64,000 bases of DNA, from positions 178,721-242,720 of the forward strand of contig CAWJCH010000032.1 in the NCBI GenBank assembly GCA_963841205.1, written 5' to 3'. Made by a program: the position numbers and the translations under genes. This DNA is from CAWAWP01 sp963841205 (GTDB lineage: Bacteria > Chloroflexota > Ktedonobacteria > Ktedonobacterales > JADMIN01). This document shows, in pieces, positions 35,610 to 43,779 of this stretch (positions are counted from its first letter, which is position 1; every line of letters starts with the position of its first letter). The notes beneath the pieces are model-generated. The model saw only the letters and a program-made list of their open reading frames with translations, was not told the origin of the DNA and ran no database searches.

Positions 35610-36785
35610 ATGAGTACGCGACGAGAATCCATCTCAGGCGAAGGCGCCTCGTCCCAAGGCGCTGTCACGTTCGACCGCGTCACCCTGGACACGCTGATCG
35701 ACGTGTTGCGTAGGCGCGGCTATGTCGTCGTGGGGCCGACTGAGCGGGCCGGGGCGATCGTCTATAGCGAGATCGCCACGACTGAGGATCTTCCCGTCGG
35801 CCTCACCGATACCCAGGAGGCAGCCTCGTATCGGTTGACGCGACGGAGGGACGACGCGCTCTTCGGCTATACCGTCGGCCCACACTCCTGGAAGCAGTTT
35901 CTGCACCCGCCGGAACTGCGCCTCTTGTCAGCCACGCGCGAGGGAAGGGGATTCCGTGTTGAGGCACAGGCTGGTGAGGCGCCAAAATATGCCTTCCTCG
36001 GCGTTCGTGCCTGCGAGTTGGCGGCTATCGCCGTACAGGATCGTGTCTTTATGGGCGATGCGTATACCGATCCCCACTATGCGGCGCGGCGTGAGCGGGC
36101 GTGCTTGATCGCGGTCAACTGCGGCCAGGCATCGGCGACCTGCTTCTGTACGTCGATGGGCACTGGGCCGCGTGTGACAAGTGGCCATGACCTCTGCTTG
36201 ACCGAACTACTCGACGGCGACCGCCACTACTTCGTCGCGGAGGCTGGCACCACGCTGGGCGAGGAACTGCTAGCCGAGCTGGCCCACGCCGAGGCCACGC
36301 AAGGCGATTTGGAGGCGGTGGATCGCGTCTCTGCCCAGGCGACCGAGCAGATACGGTCGCTCGACACAAATAATATTGCCACGCTGCTCGTGTCGAACGC
36401 CGATCATCCCCGATGGGACGACGTGGCGAGTCGCTGCCTGACCTGCGGCAACTGCACCTCGGTCTGCCCAACCTGTTTCTGTACGACCGTTGAGGACGTG
36501 ACCGACCTTTCCGGCAAGCACGCCGAGCGCACGCGGCGCTGGGACTCGTGCTTCACCGTGGACTTCTCGTACATCGCCGGCGGCAGCATCCGCAAATCGG
36601 CAAAGTCGCGCTACCGCCAATGGATGACCCACAAACTGGCGACGTGGTACGAGCAGTTCGGTACCTCGGGATGTGTGGGCTGCGGACGCTGCATCACGTG
36701 GTGCCCTGCCGCCATCGACATCACCGAGGAGGCGCGTGCCATTCGAGCGTCTCTTTCGGACCCCGCGAAGGAGGCAACATCGTGA
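35610..36785 (+). CDS. hydB: [NiFe] hydrogenase group 3b beta-like iron-sulfur subunit
   Basis: The 391-aa product matches the beta subunit of NADP-linked (sulf)hydrogenases. It has an N-terminal 4Fe-4S-protein domain with GVRACELAAIAVQDRVFMG. Near the C-terminus are two ferredoxin-type cluster motifs, CLTCGNCTSVCPTCF and CVGCGRCITWCPA. It should carry electrons between the flavoprotein and the small subunit in the cytoplasm. The start at 35610 has only a weak GAAG signal. The stop overlaps the start of the next gene. It is the first gene of the hydrogenase operon. Confidence 0.88.
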   Translation: MSTRRESISGEGASSQGAVTFDRVTLDTLIDVLRRRGYVVVGPTERAGAIVYSEIATTEDLPVGLTDTQEAASYRLTRRRDDALFGYTVGPHSWKQFLHPPELRLLSATREGRGFRVEAQAGEAPKYAFLGVRACELAAIAVQDRVFMGDAYTDPHYAARRERACLIAVNCGQASATCFCTSMGTGPRVTSGHDLCLTELLDGDRHYFVAEAGTTLGEELLAELAHAEATQGDLEAVDRVSAQATEQIRSLDTNNIATLLVSNADHPRWDDVASRCLTCGNCTSVCPTCFCTTVEDVTDLSGKHAERTRRWDSCFTVDFSYIAGGSIRKSAKSRYRQWMTHKLATWYEQFGTSGCVGCGRCITWCPAAIDITEEARAIRASLSDPAKEATS

Positions 36786-37273
36786 CACCGATGCAATCAC
36801 TCCTGGCTGAGCATCCCTTTTTCGTCGGGATGCGACCAGAATACCTCGAACGACTCGCCGCGAGCGCGTGGGAGGTCAGTTTCGCATCCTCCACCTCCAT
36901 CTTCTTGGAAGGTGCGCCTGCTACGCACTTCTACGTGCTGCGGTCGGGGCATGTGGCGCTGGAGATCCATGCCGCCGAGCGCGGGGATATCACCATCGAG
37001 ACGATTGGCACCGGCGAGACGTTGGGCTGGTCATGGCTCTTCCCGCCGTACATGTGGCACTTCGCCGCGCGAGCCGTTGAGCCGACACTGGCGATTGCAC
37101 TGGACGCCGCGATGCTTCGCGACTGCTGCGAGGCGGATCACGACTTCGGGTACGAGCTGATGCGGCGCACGTCTGCGGTCATCATTGAGCGGCTCCAGGC
37201 GACCAGACTTCGCCTCCTTGACGTCTACGGTGCGCCACCGCGCAATGGCGCTACAAAGCGGGGACGCCCATGA
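36782..37273 (+). CDS. Cyclic-nucleotide-binding-domain protein in hydrogenase operon
   Basis: The 163-aa product has a Crp/Fnr-type cNMP-binding beta-barrel: LLAEHPFFVGMRPEYLERLA, then GAPATHFYVLRSGHVALEIH and a GETLGWSWLFPPYMWHF stretch at the place of the phosphate-binding cassette. A helix and a basic tail follow, with no helix-turn-helix DNA-binding domain. It is therefore a regulatory or partner subunit, not a classical transcription factor. It overlaps the gene before (GTG/TGA) and after (ATGA), so translation is coupled. Cassette residues differ from cAMP-binding CRP, so the ligand is uncertain. Confidence 0.82.
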   Translation: MTPMQSLLAEHPFFVGMRPEYLERLAASAWEVSFASSTSIFLEGAPATHFYVLRSGHVALEIHAAERGDITIETIGTGETLGWSWLFPPYMWHFAARAVEPTLAIALDAAMLRDCCEADHDFGYELMRRTSAVIIERLQATRLRLLDVYGAPPRNGATKRGRP

Positions 37274-38127
37274 TCGGGCAGACAGCTTTGGGAGCGCAGG
37301 CAGGACGGGTTGACCCAATGCTGCCGCGCCCGTACCACGTGCGGCGCGTCCGGCGTGAGCTGCGCGACACCTTCACGCTCGAACTGGTTCCCGAGGGTGG
37401 GGGCGCGATTCCATCGTTCCGGCCGGGCCAATTCAATATGCTGTACGTCTTCGGCGTCGGCGAGATCCCGATCTCGATCTGTGGCGATACCGCACGAAGT
37501 GACGCCTTCATCCATACGACACGCGCCGTGGGAACAGTCTCGCAGGCGATGCGCGAGTTGACCGTGGGCGACGTGATCGGACTGCGAGGCCCCTTCGGCA
37601 CCTCGTGGCCGCTGGATCTGGCAGCGGGACGTGATGTGGTGATCGCCGCTGGCGGTATTGGCTTGCCGCCGCTACGGCCCACACTTTACGCCATACTGCG
37701 CGAGCGCGAGCGATTTGGGCACGTGGCGCTGCTCTACGGCGCACGCACGCCGAACGATCTGCTCTACATCCGTGAGCTGGAGCAGTGGCGCAGCGAGATC
37801 GATGTCCACATCACCGTGGATGCTGCGACCTCCGGGTGGAATGGCAACGTTGGTGTGGTGACGAAACTGATCCCGCGCGCGCAGTTCGATCCGGCGACGG
37901 CGTTGGCGATGGCCTGCGGGCCAGAGGTGATGTTCCGCTTCACCGCGAAGGAGCTGGAGGCGCGTGGCATCGGCGCCGAGCGCATCTACGTCTCGATGGA
38001 GCGCAACATGAAATGCGCCGTCGGCCTCTGCGGCCACTGCCAGTATGCAGGGGCGTTCGTCTGCAAAGATGGCCCGGTGTTTCAGTATAGTCGTGTGCGG
38101 GCGCTGCTCTCGCAGAGGGAGATCTGA
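37270..38127 (+). CDS. hydG: Hydrogenase group 3b gamma-like FAD/NAD(P)-binding subunit
   Basis: The 285-aa product is a ferredoxin-NADP reductase-like flavoprotein. An FAD-binding barrel has FRPGQFNMLYVFGVGE, a link has RGPFGTSWPL, and an NAD(P)-binding half has IAAGGIGLPPLRP, LLYGARTPNDLLY and MACGPEVMF. A C-terminal [2Fe-2S] motif reads MKCAVGLCGHCQYAG followed by VCKDGP. It should exchange electrons between NADP(H) and the hydrogenase iron-sulfur chain. ATGA overlap with the previous gene. The symbol hydG here refers to the sulfhydrogenase gamma subunit, not the radical-SAM maturase. Confidence 0.9.
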   Translation: MIGQTALGAQAGRVDPMLPRPYHVRRVRRELRDTFTLELVPEGGGAIPSFRPGQFNMLYVFGVGEIPISICGDTARSDAFIHTTRAVGTVSQAMRELTVGDVIGLRGPFGTSWPLDLAAGRDVVIAAGGIGLPPLRPTLYAILRERERFGHVALLYGARTPNDLLYIRELEQWRSEIDVHITVDAATSGWNGNVGVVTKLIPRAQFDPATALAMACGPEVMFRFTAKELEARGIGAERIYVSMERNMKCAVGLCGHCQYAGAFVCKDGPVFQYSRVRALLSQREI

Positions 38128-38128
38128 G

Positions 38129-38917
38129 ATGGCCCGCAAGCAGACACCGACGCTCGCCGTCTGGAAGTTCGCCTCGTGTGATGGCTGCCAGTTGAGCCTG
38201 CTGGACTGCGAAGACGAATTACTCGAAGTCGCCGGCGCAGTACGCATCGCGAATTTTCCGGAGGCGTCGAGCGCTATCGTCAAGGGACGATACGACCTGT
38301 CGCTTGTGGAAGGTTCGATCACGACGCCGCACGACGAAGAACGCATCCAGCAGGTGCGGCGCGCGTCACGGTTCCTCGTCACCATCGGCGCATGCGCGAC
38401 CGCTGGGGGCATCCAAGCGCTGCGGAACTTCACCGACGTCCGTCAGATGGTGCCGATGGTCTATGCCTCGCCGCAGTACATCCACACGTTGAGGAAGTCT
38501 ACACCGATTGCCGACCATGTGGAGGTAGACTTCGAGCTACGTGGCTGTCCGGTGAATAAATGCCAACTGGTCGAGGTGATCTCCGCCTACCTTAACAGGC
38601 GCAAGCCGAACGTCGCGCCACATAGCGTCTGCATGGAGTGCAAGGCGCGCGGGACGCCGTGCATCATGGTCGCAGGCGGCGTGCCATGCCTAGGTCCGGT
38701 GACGCATGCTGGTTGCGGGGCGATCTGCCCGGCATACGGCCGCGGCTGCTACGGCTGTTACGGGCCGAAGGAGTCGCCCAACACAACCGCGCTCGCCACG
38801 CAATGGGTCCAGCTTGGCACGAGCGAGCAGGGGTTAGTGCGCGCGTTTCGTGGATTCAACGCGTACGCCGACGCGTTCCGACGGGAGAGCGAAGCCCATG
38901 ACGACACGAACGGTTAA
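38129..38917 (+). CDS. hydD: [NiFe] hydrogenase small (delta) subunit, group 3b
   Basis: The 262-aa product begins with the proximal-cluster motif FASCDGCQLSLLDCEDE (Cys17, Cys20). LVEGSITTPHDEE, VTIGACATAGGIQALRN and LRGCPVNKCQLVEVISAYLN follow. A Cys-rich tail, APHSVCMECKARGTPC and GCGAICPAYGRGCYGCYGP, binds further 4Fe-4S clusters. It has no Tat signal, so the enzyme stays in the cytoplasm. GAGGGAG lies upstream of the ATG. It overlaps the large-subunit gene by 20 bp. Confidence 0.93.
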   Translation: MARKQTPTLAVWKFASCDGCQLSLLDCEDELLEVAGAVRIANFPEASSAIVKGRYDLSLVEGSITTPHDEERIQQVRRASRFLVTIGACATAGGIQALRNFTDVRQMVPMVYASPQYIHTLRKSTPIADHVEVDFELRGCPVNKCQLVEVISAYLNRRKPNVAPHSVCMECKARGTPCIMVAGGVPCLGPVTHAGCGAICPAYGRGCYGCYGPKESPNTTALATQWVQLGTSEQGLVRAFRGFNAYADAFRRESEAHDDTNG

Positions 38918-40187
38918 GGTCGGCTTCCTCGCTCGCGTGGAGGGCGAGGGTGGCCTCTTCATCAAGATCCGCGACAAACGAGTCGAGGACGTTGAACTGC
39001 GCATCTTCGAGCCTCCCCGGCTCTTCGAGGCGCTGCTGCGCGGACGTGCCTACACAGAGGCACCGGACATCACCGCGCGCATCTGTGGCATCTGCCCGGT
39101 CGCCTACCAGATGAGCGCCGTGCACGCGATGGAGAACGCCCTTGGCGTGACGGTCGGCGGGCAACTGCGCGCGCTGCGCCGCCTACTCTATTGCGGAGAG
39201 TGGATTGAGAGCCACGTACTGCACGTCTTCATGCTGCACGCGCCGGACTTTCTCGGTTATCCCGACGCTATCGCGCTGGCGCAAGATCACCCAGATGTAG
39301 TGAAGCGCGCGCTGCAGATGAAGAAGGCAGGCAACGCCATCGTGGCTCAGCTTGGGGGCCGAGAGGTGCATCCGGTGAACGTGCGCGTCGGCGGCTTCTA
39401 CTCCGTGCCGACGAAGCGTGAGCTGGCGCCATTGGCTGAGCAGTTGAAGGTGGCGCGCGACTTGGCCCGTGATGCCGTGTCGTGGGCGGCGACACTGCCG
39501 TTTCCTGAGATCGAGCGCGACTACACCTTTGTTGCGCTGCGGCCTCCTGACGAGTATCCGCTCCACGAGGGGCGCATCGTCTCGAATAGGGGACTCGACA
39601 TTGTCGCCACGGAGTATGAGCAACACTTCGCCGAACAGCACATCTCCTACTCGACGGCACTCCATTCCGTGCTACGTGGTAGCGATACCTATCTCGTCGG
39701 ACCGCTGGCGCGTTACAACCTCAACTATGAGCGACTGTCTCCGCTGGCGCGCGAGGCTGCGGAGGCAGTGGGGCTTGGACCGACCTGCCGAAATCCCTTC
39801 AAGAGCATCGTTGTCCGCGCCGTCGAGACGCTGTACGCCTTCGACGAGGCGCTGCGCATCATCGAGGAGTACGAGCGCCCAGACGCGCCGGCGGTCGAGG
39901 TTGCACCCCATGCTGCTTCTGGATACGCCTGCACCGAGGCGCCGCGGGGTATTCTCTATCACCGCTACGCGCTCGACGGTGAAGGGCTCATCCGGGAGGC
40001 GAAGATCGTCCCGCCGACCTCGCAGAACCAGCGCATGATTGAAGACGACCTCCGCGCCGTTGTCGAGCGGTCGCTGGACCTGTCTGACGACGCCCTGACG
40101 CTGCGCTGCGAGCAGGCTGTGCGCAACTATGATCCCTGTATCTCATGCTCGACACACTTTCTGCGCATGCACATCGAACGCGACTGA
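38898..40187 (+). CDS. hydA: [NiFe] hydrogenase large (alpha) subunit, group 3b
   Basis: The 429-aa catalytic subunit has the N-terminal nickel ligand motif RICGICPVAYQMSA (Cys63, Cys66). The C-terminal motif DPCISCSTH has Cys414, Cys417 and His420, followed by a 9-residue extension that the maturation protease should remove. The form RICGIC-PVAY with a short DPC-x2-C-x2-H end fits group 3b bidirectional NADP-linked hydrogenases. These make or consume H2 and in some archaea also reduce polysulfide. It follows its small subunit in the same operon. Confidence 0.93.
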   Translation: MTTRTVKVGFLARVEGEGGLFIKIRDKRVEDVELRIFEPPRLFEALLRGRAYTEAPDITARICGICPVAYQMSAVHAMENALGVTVGGQLRALRRLLYCGEWIESHVLHVFMLHAPDFLGYPDAIALAQDHPDVVKRALQMKKAGNAIVAQLGGREVHPVNVRVGGFYSVPTKRELAPLAEQLKVARDLARDAVSWAATLPFPEIERDYTFVALRPPDEYPLHEGRIVSNRGLDIVATEYEQHFAEQHISYSTALHSVLRGSDTYLVGPLARYNLNYERLSPLAREAAEAVGLGPTCRNPFKSIVVRAVETLYAFDEALRIIEEYERPDAPAVEVAPHAASGYACTEAPRGILYHRYALDGEGLIREAKIVPPTSQNQRMIEDDLRAVVERSLDLSDDALTLRCEQAVRNYDPCISCSTHFLRMHIERD

Positions 40188-40199
40188 GATGGATGCCAC

Positions 40200-40664
40200 A
40201 TGAAGGTACGCATTCTCGGCGTGGGCAACGACTCGCGCGGTGATGACGGCGCGGGCCTGGTAGTGGCGCGTGCCCTACGAACGGTGGATTTGCCAACGAA
40301 CGTCGAGGTGCGAGAGGCGGACGGCGAAGCGATGGCGCTACTCGACGCATTTCAAGGAGCGGATGCGGTGATCGTCGTCGACGCGGTGGCCTCCGGCGCA
40401 TCCCCAGGGACGCTTCATCGTTTCGACGCGCGCGGGCACAAGCTGAAGAGCGAGCTTTTCGCTGGCTCGACTCACGCCTTTGGCGTCGCCCAAGCAGTGG
40501 AACTGGCCCGTGCACTCGCTCTCCTGCCAGAGCGCCTCATTGTCATCGGCATTGAGGGTGGCGATTTCACGTTGGGGGCGCCGGTCACTCCTGCGGTGAC
40601 GACGGCGCTTCCCGACGCAGTACGCGGGATAGTGGATGAGGCGCGCCGGTGTTCGTCGGAGTGA
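40200..40664 (+). CDS. Hydrogenase maturation endopeptidase
   Basis: The 154-aa product is a HycI/HoxW-type protease. It has GVGNDSRGDDGAGLVVARAL with the first Ni-ligand acid, DAVIVVDAVASGASPGTLHRF with the second acid, and FAGSTHAFGVAQAVELARAL with the His. It cleaves the C-terminal extension of the large subunit after nickel insertion. It lies 12 bp after the large-subunit gene and ends the operon. It faces the minus-strand accessory operon. Confidence 0.93.
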   Translation: MKVRILGVGNDSRGDDGAGLVVARALRTVDLPTNVEVREADGEAMALLDAFQGADAVIVVDAVASGASPGTLHRFDARGHKLKSELFAGSTHAFGVAQAVELARALALLPERLIVIGIEGGDFTLGAPVTPAVTTALPDAVRGIVDEARRCSSE

Positions 40665-40706
40665 CCACCGGTCATGTCGGCTCGCCCGCACAGAACACTG
40701 CGAAGT

Positions 40707-41480
40707 TCACATCGTCTCGTTGGCCATCCGCAGCGCGCGCTCGTTGGAACGCATCAGCCGCTGCAGAGTGGAGGGTGTGAGCACCTCGCAGGCCCAATTC
40801 CAGTGGATGGCGACGTAGTCGCCGGGTTTTGCGTCGTCGGCGAAGCCCAAACCGTCGATCTGGCGCATCAGGTGTATCGCGTTCGGCTCGCCAAGCGCGA
40901 TCTTGCCGTCGCGCAGCACCAGCGCAGTCCGTTCCACGATCAGCTCAGGGCCATCGACGGCCTGGACGCGACCCCAACTGATGCGGCAGCTATCCATCGT
41001 CTCCAGGAGAATGGGCGCGGTGCGATCGTTCATCAAGCCGGCGCGGGTATAGATGTCGAAGACGTGGAAATTGTGGTGCGGACGCGCGCCAAGCTCCAGC
41101 TTGGTTTCAAGCCAGCCGAAGGTGCGCGCGTCCATGCGATTGCGGAAGCGCTCATGCAGTGAATCGTGGAACTCCGCCGCTCTAACACGCTCCAGACAGG
41201 CATTGCCGATCCAGTACGCTTCCACCACGCGGCGGTCGAAGGGATCGGCAATGTTGTTCGCCTGGGCGATGAGCCGTAGGTATGGATATGCTCCTGAGAA
41301 CCGTTTCTCTAGCTCGATGAGACCATGCTCCGACCGCTGTTCAGAGACGTAGTGCAGCAGCGCCACGTGATCGTCCGGTCCACAGTAGCCGAGGCGGTTG
41401 GGCGGGAAGGCGTAGCGGCCAAACACCACGGCGCCCGAGGCGCTGGAGGCGCTTGTACGCGGACTGGTGCTCGTGCTCAT
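40707..41480 (-). CDS. Conserved hypothetical protein in hydrogenase accessory operon
   Basis: The 257-aa product contains FGRYAFPPNRLGYCGPDDH, LEKRFSGAYPYLRLIAQANN and ARPHHNFHVFDIYTRAGLMN, with several His that could bind metal. I recall similar proteins of unknown function (possibly DUF6390) beside actinobacterial and chloroflexal hydrogenases, but this is from memory. The start codon overlaps the stop of the DMT transporter (ATGA), so they are coupled. It is the last gene of the accessory operon. The function is unknown; a role in hydrogenase maturation or nickel handling is inference. Confidence 0.7.
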   Translation of the reverse strand: MSTSTSPRTSASSASGAVVFGRYAFPPNRLGYCGPDDHVALLHYVSEQRSEHGLIELEKRFSGAYPYLRLIAQANNIADPFDRRVVEAYWIGNACLERVRAAEFHDSLHERFRNRMDARTFGWLETKLELGARPHHNFHVFDIYTRAGLMNDRTAPILLETMDSCRISWGRVQAVDGPELIVERTALVLRDGKIALGEPNAIHLMRQIDGLGFADDAKPGDYVAIHWNWACEVLTPSTLQRLMRSNERALRMANETM

Positions 41481-42427
41481 GCGGTAGCGCCTCTTGGATA
41501 GTTCCCCTCGCGACGCATTCCGAGGATGAAGACAACGACAGTGGCAAGCGCGATGATCCCCAGGCCGAGGCCGTTTACTGGGGCCAGTTCGATATGTGGA
41601 GCGGCAATCACGGTCAAGAGCGTTGTGATGAGCGGTGCCGCCGCCGGAATCGCAGTCGCTACTGTTGCGGTTACGTGGCGCAGCGCCATGAAGGCCGTGA
41701 AGGTGAAGGCGAGCAGAATTAGTCCAGTTACGAGCGCGTACTCCCATTGCGTGGCCGTCAGGCTGGTTACGGCTCCCAGGTGGCCGGTCGCCCCGACATA
41801 GACGAGCAGCAGCGCCGAGCCGGCAGACATCTTCGCGGCCATGACGGTCAGCGTGGAGATCTCGCTGAGCAGTCTCTTCGCCAACACGACGCCCGCCGCA
41901 AAGAGCACCGTCGAGAGCGCGACAAGCAGCGTGCCCTGATTCCAGGCGAGGGTATGAAGGTTGGAGCCGAGAGTCGTGCCAACGAGGAGCGCAAGCATCG
42001 CCAACCAGATGAGGATGCCTAGGCGTTCACCAAGGAACAGAATCGCGAGTACGGCGACGATCAAGAACTGTGCGTGATTGAGCAGCGAACTGGTGACGGG
42101 CGTGGTGAGCTGCAATCCACGGAAGAATAAGGCGTAAGGCACACTGCCGCCGATGACGGCGAGGAGCGCGAGCAGCCCCCACTGGCGTCGGTTGAGGCGC
42201 TTCAGCTCGGCGCGATTGCTCGTCATGAAGAGAAACGGGATCAGCAGGGCGACGCCAACGACCGCGTTTTTGAGCGCGGTGTAGAGCGTGGAGTCGCTGA
42301 ACACCTTCACGCCCTGGCCGTTGATGTAGATGGCGAACCCGCTGATGATGGTGTTGAGGGCGGCGAAGTAGTAGCCGGTGCGGGCGTCGGTGCGGCGAGT
42401 CGCGCCGCTGGTCGCTGGTGAGGCCAT
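41477..42427 (-). CDS. EamA/DMT-superfamily transporter
   Basis: The 316-aa product has ten predicted membrane helices in two EamA repeats, for example LLNHAQFLIVAVLAILFLGE and IPAAAPLITTLLTVIAAPHI. The repeat-end motifs LGERLGILIWLAM and VNGLGLGIIALATVVVF are typical. DMT proteins export or import small metabolites. Its place between hypC and the conserved hypothetical gene suggests a link to hydrogenase biogenesis, but the substrate is unknown. Translation is coupled to the next gene. Confidence 0.88.
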   Translation of the reverse strand: MASPATSGATRRTDARTGYYFAALNTIISGFAIYINGQGVKVFSDSTLYTALKNAVVGVALLIPFLFMTSNRAELKRLNRRQWGLLALLAVIGGSVPYALFFRGLQLTTPVTSSLLNHAQFLIVAVLAILFLGERLGILIWLAMLALLVGTTLGSNLHTLAWNQGTLLVALSTVLFAAGVVLAKRLLSEISTLTVMAAKMSAGSALLLVYVGATGHLGAVTSLTATQWEYALVTGLILLAFTFTAFMALRHVTATVATAIPAAAPLITTLLTVIAAPHIELAPVNGLGLGIIALATVVVFILGMRREGNYPRGATA

Positions 42428-42517
42428 GATGTACTCCCGCTTCGCATACTAGCCAGACGGTGTCCATTGTCGGTGTGCATTTGCCAGCGTTGGTCGCGCT
42501 GAACGGCCGCGCGACGT

Positions 42518-42802
42518 CTACGAATCGGTGCTGCCGGAGTCTCGCACTCTCGATTGGCGCGCTTGCTCGGCGTCTTCCTCCTCTTGCAGGCGGCGCTCCG
42601 CCTCGTCTGCCGCCTCTTGCATGCGATCGGCCTCCTCTTGCGAGATAATGGCGACGATGAGGTTGGCGTGGGTGAGCACGAAGTCGCCGAGCTTCACATC
42701 GGGTTGGGCCAGCGCGTTGTACCATTCGCGCCGTCCGCCCGACTCAACCTCGGCCATCGGGCCTTGCACGTCTGTCACCAGACCGGGCATCGTCAAACAC
42801 AT
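42518..42802 (-). CDS. hypC: HypC/HybG/HupF family hydrogenase chaperone
   Basis: The 94-aa product begins MCLTMPGLVTDVQG with the essential Cys2, followed by the small beta-barrel (VKLGDFVLTHANLIVAIISQ). A Glu/Ala-rich C-terminal extension is longer than in classical HypC. HypC carries the Fe(CN)2CO precursor with HypD to the large subunit. GGAGGG lies about 10 nt upstream of the ATG. HypB, HypD, HypE and HypF are not in this window, so they must lie elsewhere. Confidence 0.88.
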   Translation of the reverse strand: MCLTMPGLVTDVQGPMAEVESGGRREWYNALAQPDVKLGDFVLTHANLIVAIISQEEADRMQEAADEAERRLQEEEDAEQARQSRVRDSGSTDS

Positions 42803-42906
42803 GGCACAAAACCCTCCGACCGTTGTCTTCCTAGGAGATGCATAGATGCATAGTAGTAGGTCATAGCACTTCGTCGGCAGCAACCCCAAGAAGTTTGGTC
42901 GCTTGG

Positions 42907-43278
42907 TCATGGCGAAGTGGTCGGCTCGACTCCCTCGACATCTATGTCGGTGGCGTAGCACTCGTCGGAGTGGGCGATCTCCAGTGCGAGGCCGCCACAC
43001 TCGGGACACAACACCGCATCCGGCGGCTGCGTGCTGGTAAAGCGGTGCACGCAGTCGAAACATTGGTACGTCGCCGGCAGCCACTCGATCTCCAGTTGGG
43101 CGCGCTCGGCGGGTGTTCCCTCCGTGAGCACGGCGAAATGCTGGCGGGCGGCATCTTCGGCGAGGTGGCCCGAGGCGCCAAGCACGAGCTTGACGCGCGT
43201 GACCTCGGTGGCGTGCTCCTCGCGCATGCGGGCCAGCACGGCGGTGACCACGCCACGCATCGCGGCTACTTCGTGCAT
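42907..43278 (-). CDS. hypA: HypA/HybF nickel-insertion zinc protein
   Basis: The 123-aa product begins MHEVAAMRGVVTAVLARMRE, with the nickel-binding MHE start. Its zinc site is CFDCVHRF and CPECGG, two CxxC pairs. It delivers nickel to the hydrogenase large subunit with HypB. The gene overlaps the end of a protease remnant upstream and is followed about 100 bp later by hypC. No hypB is nearby. Confidence 0.92.
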   Translation of the reverse strand: MHEVAAMRGVVTAVLARMREEHATEVTRVKLVLGASGHLAEDAARQHFAVLTEGTPAERAQLEIEWLPATYQCFDCVHRFTSTQPPDAVLCPECGGLALEIAHSDECYATDIDVEGVEPTTSP

Positions 43279-43499
43279 GGGACGGCTCCCTTCAATGCAC
43301 CGGCTCTCGACGTGTCAAGGATATCCCACGCACCAAGCTGATCTGCGGCGGCCTCGACCAGTGCGCCAAGCTCACGCTCGATCTCTGGCGAGAGATCCCA
43401 TCCCAGCTCAATCACGCCTGGCTGCATGCCCAGGACGACGATCTCCGGCGGTTTCGTGCCGCGCGAGCGCTGGGCTACGACGACGGTTGGCGACGCCAT
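43266..43499 (-). pseudogene. C-terminal remnant of a second hydrogenase maturation protease
   Basis: The frame from ATG 43499 reads PPEIVVLGMQPGVIELGWDL and SPEIERELGALVEAAADQLG. That is the C-terminal part of HyaD/HupD-type endopeptidases (family pattern: VGxQP-x-S/V-I-E-x-G, LSPEV). The N-terminal half with the acidic nickel ligands is missing; instead a CBS-domain fragment begins on the opposite strand. The stop overlaps the start of hypA, so the old gene was part of the accessory operon before truncation. Confidence 0.55.
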
Positions 43500-43698
43500 G
43501 ATGGCCCTCGACCGCTTGCACGTGGCCAATCCCGAGGAGAACCTGAACGACGTGCTGCCACGCATGACGGGGCGCGACGTGAACCATCTCCCCGTCGTCG
43601 ACGCGACCGGGCGCCTCGTGGGGATGCCGACTCGCGATGCCATCCTGCGCTACGTCGAGATCCGTCGCGGCCTCGGCATCGAGCGGCCAGCGGCGTAG
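43474..43698 (+). pseudogene. CBS-domain fragment
   Basis: The plus-strand frame reads TVGDAMMALDRLHVANPEEN and LNDVLPRMTGRDVNHLPVVD, then GRLVGMPTRDAILRYVEIRR. This is one complete CBS module at the C-terminus of a longer protein (often an M50 peptidase or IMP-dehydrogenase-like regulator). No start with a ribosome signal is seen, so the rest has been lost. It abuts the protease remnant on the other strand, marking a rearrangement point. Confidence 0.6.
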
Positions 43699-43779
43699 GG
43701 CGGTAGTCATCTCGCGCTATGGCCTACGTCTCGGAAGCGTCCGCACGCTCAAGGATGTGTGGCCACGGGCTGCTGACCG

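Noticed and set aside
38129..40187. Group 1 membrane-bound uptake hydrogenase
   Set aside because: The small subunit has no Tat signal, there is no cytochrome b subunit, and the HydB/HydG-type partners indicate a cytoplasmic NADP-linked enzyme.
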